DNA from: Candidatus Obscuribacterales bacterium | GTDB lineage: Bacteria; Cyanobacteriota; Vampirovibrionia; Obscuribacterales; Obscuribacteraceae | Reading direction: 5' to 3' | Assembly (NCBI GenBank): GCA_020050835.1 | Contig: JAGVKB010000073.1 | Location: 19,955-83,954 of the forward strand | Length of the DNA: 64,000 bases | Shown here: in pieces, positions 16,161 to 25,355 of the stretch | Numbering within the stretch: position 1 is the stretch's first letter | How the letters are laid out: the number at the start of each line of letters is the position of its first letter | Made by a program: the position numbers and the translations under genes | Notes under the pieces: generated by a model | The model's database searches: none | What the model was told of the DNA's origin: nothing | What the model saw: the letters and a program-made list of their open reading frames with translations, nothing else

Positions 16161-18689
16161 GTGCAATCGCTCCGACCGTCCAAGGGAAAAGGCTCTTTGC
16201 CATCGCCGCCTGCCGAGATTATCGCCGCCGCCCGACCTTCAGATCAGGTCCCAATCCAGACAGTGAAAGCGTCCGGGCGGTCTGTGCTCGCTCTTCTTAA
16301 TCAACCGCTCGTCCTCTGCGTCATTTTGACAGCCTTCAATTTCATCTGCTGCTACCGGAGCCTCTCCGGTTATTTCCTGGCTGATGACTTCGTTCACATT
16401 CCTTACTTAGCCAGAGTTTTCGACGGTCACCCGGAGCTCTTGCTCGACAATTTTCACTCCAACTGGATGCACACCAGCGGCACGCAGTTTTACCGGCCGT
16501 TAATCTCCATCACACTGGCTGTCGATTACCTGGTGGCAGGCGTCAACCCGTTTGTCTATCACCTCTCCAATCTCCTCTTCCAAACGGCGGCGACAGTCTT
16601 TCTATTTTTGTTTGCAGTTCGCTTGCTGGCTGAGTTCGGCATCAGGCAAGCCAGGCTGTCCGGCTTCTTAGTTGCCGCTTTGTTTGCGGCTTGCCCGCTC
16701 CATTCAGAGGTGATCAGCTGGGTGATCGGGCGCGTCGATAGCGTTTGCACGGCCTTTTTGTTAGCTTCGCTCTGGTTGTTCGTGAAGGGTATTCAAACCG
16801 GCTCGAAGCGGGCGAGCGCCCTCAGTCTGGTCGCTTTTGCGCTCAGCCTGATGTCCAAGGAGATGGCAGTTACATTGCCGCCAACTCTCACTTTGCTCTG
16901 TTTGTGCGCATGGCCGGTTTCAGCTTCGCTCAAAGACCGGGTTGTTCGCTGCGTTCGGCAAACTTGGCCGTTCTGGCTTCTGCTGTTCATCTATCTGGCG
17001 ATGCGTGTCGTTTTTCTGGGCACCTTGACCGGCGGCTACTCAGGTTCTGTCGGCGAAGGCTTGAGCGCGTCTTTCACCAAACGCTTCTTCGAAAGCGGCG
17101 CATACTACAAGCTGCTCTTCCCACTCAATTGCGAGTTGTTCAATCCCGGCAGCGGCACCGAGCGCAATCTCAAAATGCTGTACCTGCTGACCGCCGTGTT
17201 GGCGACTGCCGCCATTGCGCTCAGACTCTGGTCGGCCTCGGCGGTGAGATACATCATTTTTGCGGGGGGCTGGTTCGTATTGGCGCTCATCCCCACTTAC
17301 CAGGTATTCAATCTGAGCGACAGCTTGTTCGGCAGCCGCTTTATCTACCTCGCTACTGCGCCGATGGCATTGTTGCTGGCGCTGTTAGCCTGTCCATTGC
17401 GGCCGGCAGTGCCGGGTAATGGCTGGCAAGCGCCGCTGGCAGTAGCAAAATTGATGAGATTAGCCAATGTCGTTTTAACTGCTTGCCTGGTAATCTGCTT
17501 TAGCTCCATCCTCTACAAGAACAATCAACCCTGGCTTGAGGCGGGAAGACAAGTGAGAGAGCTCAAGCTCCAAACAGAAAAGCTCTTGAGTAATTTAGCG
17601 CCCGATCAAAAACTAGCAATTTTAAACGTGCCTCAGAAGTTCAAGGGCGCCCATATGATTTACAACGCGGCGATGTTAAGCGTGCTTTTGAGTAAGCCGT
17701 TGTCTAACGATAAGCATTATGAGCGCGTTGTTACGTTCGAGCCGATCAACTTCGGAGAGCCGGACTTGCTGGTAGCCTCCAGGCTGAGAGCGTTGGTTGA
17801 AAGACCGGACAAGTATTCGTTTTACACCTGGAACAGCAAAGAGCGCCGCTTGTTGCCACTGCAACTGACACCATCTCAAGTGCAACTTTCCAAAGACGGG
17901 CTGGAGGCCAGACCGCTGACCGACGACAGTTACCTGCTGTCGCCACCGCTCAACCTGCCGTCGACGGCGACCGACTTCGTCGATGTCTACCTGTCTGCCA
18001 AGGCAGGCGAAGATGCTCCTTCAAGCAGCAGTTTGGCAAGGCCCGTGCTCATTCTTTCCTGGTCAGGACGAAATGAAGCCTTGCCAGTACAAGCAGAAAG
18101 GCGCTTGTTCGTAACGCTGGAGCCGGATGGACAGCTTCATCGCTACCGTTTCAACGTCTCCGAACACAAGTCCTGGATAATGAGCGAACAGATCGGCCGA
18201 GTCAAACTCGAATTCCCGTTCAAGCATTACCAGCAGACGGTGAGTCGAATTGTATTTTCGAACGGACGTACAGAGATAGCTGTACTCAAGGCGGACAAGA
18301 GATCTCTGCATGAAGCGCCCGATGGTAACTGTTATTTGAACGGCAGCGCTGGAGTTTTTAACTACGATGCCAGCATGCTGCCGGGAGTAAAGCAAGTGGC
18401 AGTCGAGCTATCCCGGCCCAACTCCTGGTTTGAGCATTACACAGGGACCTATCGAGACACGAAGCTCTCCGAGCATGCGCTCAAGAGCTGGCGAACAGAA
18501 AGAACGAAAGGAAGCTTCTCGCTTGCAGCAAGAGCCTTTCCCAGCGCCGGCTATTACCAGCTGAGAATTTGCGGGCTTTCCGGCAGTGGAGAAGGATTGG
18601 GCTATGTCTCAGATCCTGTCAACCTGCAGCTCGACTCCGGACAGATCTCCGGACCAGAACAACCGGCGCTGGAGTTCAATGCAAAGTGA
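16161..18689 (+). CDS. TMTC-like GT-C membrane glycosyltransferase, paralog 1
   Basis: An 842-residue polytopic protein with roughly ten membrane helices up to about residue 460, then a large soluble, probably extracytoplasmic, beta-rich region. The first loop carries an Asp pair (FLADDFVHI) as in GT-C enzymes. Later come YRPLISITL, PLHSEVISWVIGRVDS and LMSKEMAVTLPP, closely matching the 'HPxHxEAVxxVxGRxD' and 'SKE' blocks of TMTC O-mannosyltransferases. Unlike those, it lacks C-terminal TPRs. Expected chemistry: sugar transfer from a polyprenyl-phosphate donor. The start is a GTG with weak RBS. It overlaps its paralog by 11 bases, so the pair is one transcription unit. Confidence 0.75.
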   Translation: MQSLRPSKGKGSLPSPPAEIIAAARPSDQVPIQTVKASGRSVLALLNQPLVLCVILTAFNFICCYRSLSGYFLADDFVHIPYLARVFDGHPELLLDNFHSNWMHTSGTQFYRPLISITLAVDYLVAGVNPFVYHLSNLLFQTAATVFLFLFAVRLLAEFGIRQARLSGFLVAALFAACPLHSEVISWVIGRVDSVCTAFLLASLWLFVKGIQTGSKRASALSLVAFALSLMSKEMAVTLPPTLTLLCLCAWPVSASLKDRVVRCVRQTWPFWLLLFIYLAMRVVFLGTLTGGYSGSVGEGLSASFTKRFFESGAYYKLLFPLNCELFNPGSGTERNLKMLYLLTAVLATAAIALRLWSASAVRYIIFAGGWFVLALIPTYQVFNLSDSLFGSRFIYLATAPMALLLALLACPLRPAVPGNGWQAPLAVAKLMRLANVVLTACLVICFSSILYKNNQPWLEAGRQVRELKLQTEKLLSNLAPDQKLAILNVPQKFKGAHMIYNAAMLSVLLSKPLSNDKHYERVVTFEPINFGEPDLLVASRLRALVERPDKYSFYTWNSKERRLLPLQLTPSQVQLSKDGLEARPLTDDSYLLSPPLNLPSTATDFVDVYLSAKAGEDAPSSSSLARPVLILSWSGRNEALPVQAERRLFVTLEPDGQLHRYRFNVSEHKSWIMSEQIGRVKLEFPFKHYQQTVSRIVFSNGRTEIAVLKADKRSLHEAPDGNCYLNGSAGVFNYDASMLPGVKQVAVELSRPNSWFEHYTGTYRDTKLSEHALKSWRTERTKGSFSLAARAFPSAGYYQLRICGLSGSGEGLGYVSDPVNLQLDSGQISGPEQPALEFNAK

Positions 18690-21222
18690 AGTGGCCAGCA
18701 TGAAAGCAAGCCAGGCTCAGTTTGAGTTCAAACCAGAGCCGGAGCGGCTCGACCTTGAATCGCCGAAAGCTCAACTGGCGGTCGGATTTGTCTTGATCTT
18801 CACCGCCTGCCTGGTCGGTTACTGGCAAAGCCTTTCAGTCGGCTTCTTACTAGACGACTTCTTGCATGTCGATTACGTATCTAAAGCGCTTGCCGGCAAC
18901 TGGAGCCCATTTCTCAACAACTTCACCGGCAACTGGGCCGGCTCGGACATTATGAAGAGCTACCGGCCGGTAGCCTCACTGACCATCTTTCTGGACTATC
19001 TTTTCTGGCAAACCGAGGGCTTCGGGTTTCACTTAACGAATGTAATCGTCTTTTTCGGTTGTTGCGCCTTCGTGAGTTTAATCACGCTGGAGTTAAGCGG
19101 TCGCTACGGCAATCGATTGGGCGCAACGCCGGCCATCTGGGCCGGTTTGTTGTTTGCGGTCTATCCGCTGCATCCCGAAGCGGTAGCCTGGGTAATCGGA
19201 AGAGTAGATTTGCTTTGCGGTCTGTTCTACCTGGCCTCAGTCTTTTGTTATCTGCGCTTCAGACTGCTTAGAGATACCGTCTATCTGAAGGGCTCGTTGC
19301 TTTGCTTTTTGCTGGCGCTGCTCAGCAAAGAGATGGCAGTGACACTGCCGGTAGTGATCACTCTGGCCGAACTGTTGCTGCCAGCCCTTGAGAGAAGCCG
19401 CCGTCCCTGGCAGGAGACGGTAGCGGAGCGCCTGAAGTTCGTGCTCAGCTTTTGGCTTTTGCTGGGACTCTATGCCGCCTTTCGAGCAGTGTTGCTCGGC
19501 ACCCTGGTCGGAGGATACGGCAGCTCGGGCGCAATGGATCTGTTGAAGTCCTGGCGAGTATTTCTCGATCGCCCGACGCTCTGGAAAGTAATCTTTCCGG
19601 CCAGCGAGGAGGTTGCGGCTCCGGATTTCCTGCGCCCGCTTCTTGTCGGCTCTTGCGCGCTAACGCTGGCTCTCTTTTGCCTGCGACTGCTCCTGCGTGC
19701 AGCCCGGCCGGGACCGCTTATCTTCCTTATGGTTTGGTGCGTGGCAGCGCTTGTGCCGACCTTTCAGATCTGGCACATTTACCCGAATCTGGTCGGCAGC
19801 AGACTTTTCTTTATCTCGTCGGCACCACTTTGCATATCGCTTGCTTTGTGCGCTCTGCCAACCGTTGATGCCCTGAAAAGATGGCACGCCTCAGTTATTG
19901 CAGCAGCCGGCACCGCGCTACTTTTGGTGACTTTCCTGGGCTGGAGCTACTTGTTAGAACTCAATTTGAAGCCCTGGGTAGCTGCCGGCTCGGCGATGAA
20001 GCAGCTGCGGCAACAGCTGACTGAAACGGTTGGCAGCATGCCGCCGGGAAAGAAGCTCTTGCTTCTGAATTTGCCGACCGATGTCGCCGGTGCCGGCTTG
20101 CTTACTCGCCCTCAATATCTGGAGATCATCTCCCGTCCGCCTTTCACCTTGAGCGACTCAAACGATCGTCTGGCAACGATCGAGCCGATAATCTCAGGCA
20201 GCCACGACTTCATGTGGCCGCACAAATTCATGGATATGCTCAACAGTCGTCGGCTCTTTGACGTTTTGATCTGGGACATCAGCGCCAATCGGTTCAAACC
20301 GTGGCAACCAGGCTCAGGCGAGGCAGAGTATCACTTTAGCGCCGCCGGCGACGGTTTGTCTGCTTTGACTTACGAACCAAAAAATGCCTTCGTCTCGAGC
20401 AAGAACGAATGGAACATCATTCCTGTCGGTTCGGCCATTATTGAGGCGCACCCCGACGTTTTAAGATTCATTCCGGGCACACAAAAGTGCACTGTGTTTT
20501 TCCCGGTTCCCAAGCTCGACCCTGTAAAAGCGCAAGTGGCAACGCTTGCTCTAAAATTCAGCAAAGCGTCAGACCAACAACAGATCTGCCCCGGAAAGGT
20601 AAAGTTGATCTGGAAAGCAGAGAGCCAAAGTGGGCGCACAATCGGGCAGCCAGACTACTGTCAGACCGAAGTGTTCGAAGGCAAACCAGGCGACTACCGT
20701 GTTTGGCTGGGACGCTTTAGAAAGTGGACACTGGCAAAATCCATTAATGCAGTCGGCATCGAAATAGCCCCCGGTGACGTTGTAGTGGATCTCTACGGCT
20801 TCAAGCTCGAGGGCTTTCGGCAGAGCGTTCCGCTCCTTAACTGGGACCGCTCGACCGGCAGACCAAGCTCGCCGAATGGTCCGTATGGAGCTTTTATGTT
20901 TAATGCCAAGCGCCACAATCTTCCGTCAATTGTTTACAGTGCGGGCTCGCTGCCCAACGCCAAACGACTCAAACTATTCGTGACGGCAAGCGGCACCACA
21001 TTTGATGCCCAATCAGAGCAAGACACCGCAGCGGTTTACCCCGGTGCCGGACCGACAGTCAAAGGCTACGAATTAGATCTTAATGGGCTCTCCGGAAAAA
21101 TGCCGCTGCCGCTGGAATCAATCAAAACGCCAGGATTGCACCAGCTCAGAATCGTCGCGCTGGACCAAGAGGGCAAATCAGTCGGTTTTCCAAGCGAGCC
21201 ACTGACTGTAGAGTCGCGCTAG
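18679..21222 (+). CDS. TMTC-like GT-C membrane glycosyltransferase, paralog 2
   Basis: Second member of the tandem pair. It shares its architecture: about ten helices, FLLDDFLHV, YRPVASLTIFLDY, YPLHPEAVAWVIGRVDLL and LLSKEMAVTLP, then a ~400-residue soluble C-terminal region of beta character. The ATG at 18679 overlaps the stop of the first gene, with GGAG 5 bases upstream, giving 847 residues. An earlier in-frame ATG at 18586 would overlap by over 100 bases and is less likely. Divergence between the copies is high in the tails, suggesting different acceptors. Convergent with the SGNH hydrolase gene. Confidence 0.75.
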   Translation: MQSEVASMKASQAQFEFKPEPERLDLESPKAQLAVGFVLIFTACLVGYWQSLSVGFLLDDFLHVDYVSKALAGNWSPFLNNFTGNWAGSDIMKSYRPVASLTIFLDYLFWQTEGFGFHLTNVIVFFGCCAFVSLITLELSGRYGNRLGATPAIWAGLLFAVYPLHPEAVAWVIGRVDLLCGLFYLASVFCYLRFRLLRDTVYLKGSLLCFLLALLSKEMAVTLPVVITLAELLLPALERSRRPWQETVAERLKFVLSFWLLLGLYAAFRAVLLGTLVGGYGSSGAMDLLKSWRVFLDRPTLWKVIFPASEEVAAPDFLRPLLVGSCALTLALFCLRLLLRAARPGPLIFLMVWCVAALVPTFQIWHIYPNLVGSRLFFISSAPLCISLALCALPTVDALKRWHASVIAAAGTALLLVTFLGWSYLLELNLKPWVAAGSAMKQLRQQLTETVGSMPPGKKLLLLNLPTDVAGAGLLTRPQYLEIISRPPFTLSDSNDRLATIEPIISGSHDFMWPHKFMDMLNSRRLFDVLIWDISANRFKPWQPGSGEAEYHFSAAGDGLSALTYEPKNAFVSSKNEWNIIPVGSAIIEAHPDVLRFIPGTQKCTVFFPVPKLDPVKAQVATLALKFSKASDQQQICPGKVKLIWKAESQSGRTIGQPDYCQTEVFEGKPGDYRVWLGRFRKWTLAKSINAVGIEIAPGDVVVDLYGFKLEGFRQSVPLLNWDRSTGRPSSPNGPYGAFMFNAKRHNLPSIVYSAGSLPNAKRLKLFVTASGTTFDAQSEQDTAAVYPGAGPTVKGYELDLNGLSGKMPLPLESIKTPGLHQLRIVALDQEGKSVGFPSEPLTVESR

Positions 21223-21233
21223 TTAAGTCGAAA

Positions 21234-22610
21234 CTATTGGAAGCAACGCATCAGCTCTTCGGCGTAGATCTCATGACCGCGATCGTTTGGATGATTGGCT
21301 CTATCCGCAAGCAGCAATAACGGATTCATCCCCTCTCGCAGGGAGTTTTCCCAGCGCCAGGCGACATCGGCGACAGCCACCTGATTCTTGTGCGCCAGCT
21401 CCCGGACCAGTCCGTAGTATGACCTGGAAGCGACATTTTTCCAACTCTTCACACCGTAGAAGTTCGGTGAGGGCAGATGTGGCAGGCAGACGATTACCTC
21501 GGCGCCACCAAGCTTTGCACCGGCAAACAGCTTGGCGTAATTCTTGCGAACCTCTTCAGCTGGCAAAGACAGATCGTTTACAAACTCGATGATTAGCAAG
21601 TCCGGATGCTGGGGCAGCGCCTCTGCCTCCACTTTCGGAAACACCTTGCTCGAATTGGCGCCGCCGATGCAAACATTGGTAAAGCCGACTTGGCTCTTTG
21701 GATAGCGCTTCTTGAGTTTGTCGAGAAAGACATATGGAAATGATCTCTCCATTTTCGAGGCGAAACAGCCGCAGGCTACACTGTCACCACAAAATGTAAT
21801 CTTGACCGGCTGTCCGGCCGCTAGCTTGCCAATAGTTTTTGCCAGCGCCTGCTTGTTGGCCTCCAGTACATCTGAGCTTGCATCCCGGCTCAAAGAGAGC
21901 GATTCAATCGGCATCACCGATTTGGAGTCGAGCGGGCGCTCGAAAGGCGGCGCCAGGATATTAGCCAGCGGCAACATGCCAGCCGGAAGCGCAGGTGGCG
22001 TCGGCGCAAACGCAGTCGGCTGCCCACTGAAAAGTTTGATCTGTCCGGCGCTGTCGACGGCGACAGTATCTATCCTCGTTCTGTAAATTCTGTAAGACAA
22101 AAGAACGTCCTGACCTTCCTTGGCTGAGCCGGATGCAACCCGTTCGATCGAGCTCCAGTTGGGTTCGACGCGATAATCAACGCCGGGACGAAAGACGACG
22201 GGCGGACTGGCTGCACTGCGAACACTCAAACTATCACGTACGAGCAACCCGCCAACCGGCCCACCGCGAGCGCCACCGGCCATAAAGCCAGCCGGGATGC
22301 GAACAAAAAACGGGTGATCATCAGTCGCCGAAAACAGTTTCGATCGCTCGTCTGCCACCGTCTCAGGCAAGACGGGAGGGATCTGAAGAGAGGTTACGCC
22401 AGCCACCTTAATCGTCTTGCCACTCAGCAAGCAAGAGCCCGGATTGACAATTACATTTCTGCCGCTGACTTTCAACGACAGTCCGTGACAGTCGCGGTTC
22501 TCCATCGGGACTTCAAAGCCGTCCGCTGCATCTTCTTGAGCGGAAGCCCCGAGCCAACCGAAGGTGGCTAAAACGGAAAAAAGTAGTGCAATTCTTAAAA
22601 CGAGATTCAT
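21234..22610 (-). CDS. Secreted SGNH/GDSL-type hydrolase
   Basis: A 458-residue protein with an N-terminal signal peptide (MNLVLRIALLFSVLATFGW, cleavage near ASA-QE). An unassigned ~230-residue beta-rich region precedes a C-terminal SGNH hydrolase domain. Catalytic blocks: FCGDSVACG (Ser), CIGGANSS (Gly), IIEFVNDLS (Asn), and ADRANHPNDRGHEIYAE (Asp/His). Such enzymes are esterases or acetylhydrolases acting on lipids, polysaccharides or peptidoglycan. Next to two glycosyltransferase-like genes, an acyl/acetyl esterase acting on an envelope glycan is plausible but unproven. Confidence 0.85.
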   Translation of the reverse strand: MNLVLRIALLFSVLATFGWLGASAQEDAADGFEVPMENRDCHGLSLKVSGRNVIVNPGSCLLSGKTIKVAGVTSLQIPPVLPETVADERSKLFSATDDHPFFVRIPAGFMAGGARGGPVGGLLVRDSLSVRSAASPPVVFRPGVDYRVEPNWSSIERVASGSAKEGQDVLLSYRIYRTRIDTVAVDSAGQIKLFSGQPTAFAPTPPALPAGMLPLANILAPPFERPLDSKSVMPIESLSLSRDASSDVLEANKQALAKTIGKLAAGQPVKITFCGDSVACGCFASKMERSFPYVFLDKLKKRYPKSQVGFTNVCIGGANSSKVFPKVEAEALPQHPDLLIIEFVNDLSLPAEEVRKNYAKLFAGAKLGGAEVIVCLPHLPSPNFYGVKSWKNVASRSYYGLVRELAHKNQVAVADVAWRWENSLREGMNPLLLLADRANHPNDRGHEIYAEELMRCFQ

Positions 22611-22693
22611 TTCGAGCTGGGCGTAGCTTGAGCGACCCGGCTATATTACTACATGCCTCGCCAGGCTTAATTGCAAAGGAGTGAGCGCTGCAA

Positions 22694-23773
22694 CTATGAT
22701 TTTTCGACCGCGACTCCAACTGCTTGAGCGAGGGTAAGACCGTTTCGCTCCAGCAACGCTGAGAGTTCGTAGTTGATCTGGCGAGGGAGAAACGGTCCTT
22801 CATAGACGAGCGCAGTGTAAAGTTGAACGGCTGAAGCACCGGCGGAGATGAACTCGTAAGCATCCTTGCCAGACGCGATGCCGCCAACGGCAATGATGGA
22901 CTGCTGCGCAGACTTCAACCGGTAGAGCTTCCGGCAAAGCTTTACCGCCAGCGGCTTTAACGGCTGGCCGCTCAAGCCGCCCTTACCGATCCGCTTCAGC
23001 TCCGACTCGTCTGTGTCGAGCCCAAATCGGCTCACCGTCGTGTTGCCGCAAACGTAGCCCGCGATACCGTATTTAGTTGCACATTCGACAATATCTTCGA
23101 CCAGCCGGTCGGTACTGTCCGGTGACAGCTTCACGAACACCGGCAGCCCGCGTGGATTGTCCTTGGCGATCTCAGCGAAGATCTCCTTCAGCTCTCGAGC
23201 TTCTTCGATGATACCATCACTGGTATTAGGACAGCTGGCGTTGATGGTAACAAAACTGACCGGCAAATCGCGAACCTTGCGGTACGTGTAAAGGATATCG
23301 GCAACTGCCGCATCGCCCTGAATCGAAGGATCGTTTGTCTTGGCGATGTTGAGCCCAACCGGCAAGGAGAGATCAGCCCGGCGCAGGCGCTCGGCAATTA
23401 CGTCGGCACCATCGCCATTTAGCCCCATGCGGTTAATTAGGGCCTGGTCAGCCGGCAAGCGAAACAAGCGCGGTCGGGGATTACCATTGCTGGCTCTGGC
23501 TGTCACCGAGCCGACTTCGACGAAACCGAAGCCGAGCTGGCCGAGCACCGAAACCAGTTCGCCGTTCTTGTCAAAACCAGCTGCCAATCCGACCGGATTG
23601 GCCAGTTTCACCCCGGATAAATTGACTTGAAGATCGTTTCGCCGATAGTTGAACAGCCCCGAAAGCAACGGCGAGATCGGTTTCAAAAACTTAGCGGCAA
23701 AATGGGCCAGATGATGAGCCTGCTCGCAGTCGAGCTGGAACAAAGCTGGCCTGATTAAACTCCGGTAAATCAT
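22694..23773 (-). CDS. pyrD: Dihydroorotate dehydrogenase (quinone), class 2
   Basis: Oxidises dihydroorotate to orotate in pyrimidine synthesis, passing electrons from FMN to membrane quinone. Class 2 marks: an N-terminal membrane-associating helix (MIYRSLIRPALFQLDCEQAHHLAH), AGFDKNGE, GFVEVGSVT, and the catalytic serine in TINASCPNTS. C-terminal phosphate/FMN loops read AVGGIASGKDA and GASAVQLYTAL. The ATG at 23773 gives the usual N-terminus and 359 residues; a GTG at 23797 would add eight. Divergent from the transporter gene. With the reductive pyrimidine-degradation operon at 37293-42466, this window encodes steps of both synthesis and breakdown. Confidence 0.96.
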   Translation of the reverse strand: MIYRSLIRPALFQLDCEQAHHLAHFAAKFLKPISPLLSGLFNYRRNDLQVNLSGVKLANPVGLAAGFDKNGELVSVLGQLGFGFVEVGSVTARASNGNPRPRLFRLPADQALINRMGLNGDGADVIAERLRRADLSLPVGLNIAKTNDPSIQGDAAVADILYTYRKVRDLPVSFVTINASCPNTSDGIIEEARELKEIFAEIAKDNPRGLPVFVKLSPDSTDRLVEDIVECATKYGIAGYVCGNTTVSRFGLDTDESELKRIGKGGLSGQPLKPLAVKLCRKLYRLKSAQQSIIAVGGIASGKDAYEFISAGASAVQLYTALVYEGPFLPRQINYELSALLERNGLTLAQAVGVAVEKS

Positions 23774-23906
23774 GTTGTCAGGCACGAAGTAACCCACAAT
23801 ACCTGTAACATCTTAGTCTGAGAACGCTTGTTAAACCATACCGACCCGCCCTCTGCAATCAATCATTAGATTCATTGGGTTGCGGGAATTTAAAAGAGCC
23901 AGCGAA

Positions 23907-25277
23907 ATGAAGATGGAAAACCTCGAGCAAGACTCCGTGCCAGCGCAAGGCGCGGATGAAGCAACAAGCAAAGAGATCTTTTCCTGGGCGATGTTCGACT
24001 TCGCCAACTCCAGCTACAGCACCGTCGTAATTACTACTGTCTTCAATACTTATTTCGTAAATGTAATCGCCAAAGAAGTCGTCACGTCAGCCCAGGCAGG
24101 CTCCACATCGGACGGTCTGCCTACTTTGTTGTGGACGGTCGCGGTCGGGATCTCCAACTTTTTCATTGTTTTAACCGCGCCGGTGCTAGGAGCGTTCGCG
24201 GACTATTCGGCGGCAAAGAAGACTTTGTTGGTGATCACCACCGCCGCCTGCGCTTGTTGCACGGCCTTGTTAGCTCTTACACATGCCGGCACCGTCGCCC
24301 TGGCCATGTTTCTAATCGTTCTTGCCAATTGCGCCTATGGAACCGGTGAGAATCTAATCGCCGCCTTTCTGACCGAGATAGCTCCCCGGGAGAAGATGGG
24401 ACGCATCTCGGCGATCGGGCTTGCGCTCGGTTACTTCGGTGGACCACTGGTGCTGGCTATTTGTCTGGTCTATATCCATTTCGCCCAGCAATATCATTTG
24501 ACTGAAACCGTGTTCGTGCCGCATGTAATGCTGCTTGTAGCAGTCATTTATTCGCTTTGCACTTTGCCGACTTTTTTCTGGTTGAAGGAACGAGCCGTCG
24601 GCGTAGCCTTGCCCTCGGGCCGCAGCTTCGTGCAAATCGGCTTCCAGAGACTGGTGAACACTCTGAAGCAAGCTCGACGATATAAGGACCTCTTCGCCTT
24701 TCTGGTGGCGCTGCTCGTGTTCAGCTGCGGAACCGCTACTGTCATAGTGATTGCGGCAATCTATGCTCAAAAGGTGATCGGGTTCAGTTCACAGGACACA
24801 ATCGCCATGATCTTGTTCGTCAATGTAACGGCAGCGTTGGGAGCATTTGCTTTCGGACAAGTTCAAGACAAAATCGGCTCAGTAAAGACGCTCTTGATCT
24901 CGCTCACTATTTGGGTCGCTGCTACCTCAATCGCTTTCTTCATTACCACCAAGTTGCAGTTCTGGCTGGATGCAATTTTAATCGGAGTGGCGATGGGCTC
25001 CACTCAATCCACTGCTCGGGCTTTGATCGGACAATTCTCTCCGGCTGGCCGCTCGGCTGAATTCTACGGATTGTGGGGACTGACCGTCCGTCTCGCATCG
25101 ATTATCGGACCGGTCACATTCGGCATGATCAGTTATCTAACCAATGGCAACGAGCGACTGGCGATTCTTTCGACCGCAACCTTTTTTATCCTGGGGTTGG
25201 TCTTGATGTTGCTGGTCGACGAAAAACGCGGAATAGCGGCAGCGCTAGCTGATGATCCGCTGATTACAATCGAGTAG
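23907..25277 (+). CDS. MFS transporter, UMF1/Atg22-like
   Basis: A major facilitator protein with about 12 membrane helices. The first helix region, EIFSWAMFDFANSSYSTVV, is the signature of the UMF1 family, named after vacuolar Atg22. Further family marks are the GTGENLIAAFLTEIAP region and a second-half motif FGQVQDKIGSVKTL. Atg22 exports amino acids from the vacuole; bacterial substrates are mostly unknown. An ATG at 23907 gives 456 residues; an in-frame TTG at 23880 is also possible. It stands alone, divergent from pyrD. Confidence 0.88.
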   Translation: MKMENLEQDSVPAQGADEATSKEIFSWAMFDFANSSYSTVVITTVFNTYFVNVIAKEVVTSAQAGSTSDGLPTLLWTVAVGISNFFIVLTAPVLGAFADYSAAKKTLLVITTAACACCTALLALTHAGTVALAMFLIVLANCAYGTGENLIAAFLTEIAPREKMGRISAIGLALGYFGGPLVLAICLVYIHFAQQYHLTETVFVPHVMLLVAVIYSLCTLPTFFWLKERAVGVALPSGRSFVQIGFQRLVNTLKQARRYKDLFAFLVALLVFSCGTATVIVIAAIYAQKVIGFSSQDTIAMILFVNVTAALGAFAFGQVQDKIGSVKTLLISLTIWVAATSIAFFITTKLQFWLDAILIGVAMGSTQSTARALIGQFSPAGRSAEFYGLWGLTVRLASIIGPVTFGMISYLTNGNERLAILSTATFFILGLVLMLLVDEKRGIAAALADDPLITIE

Positions 25278-25355
25278 GTAGAGACACCGGTAAGCAGGAA
25301 CCGGGAATATTACCTAAGTCGTCGATTGAAAGATACTGGCTCAGGTAATTGATTC

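Noticed and set aside
16745..17419. 224-codon frame inside the first TMTC-like gene
   Set aside because: Out-of-frame shadow within a gene with clear membrane helices and family motifs.
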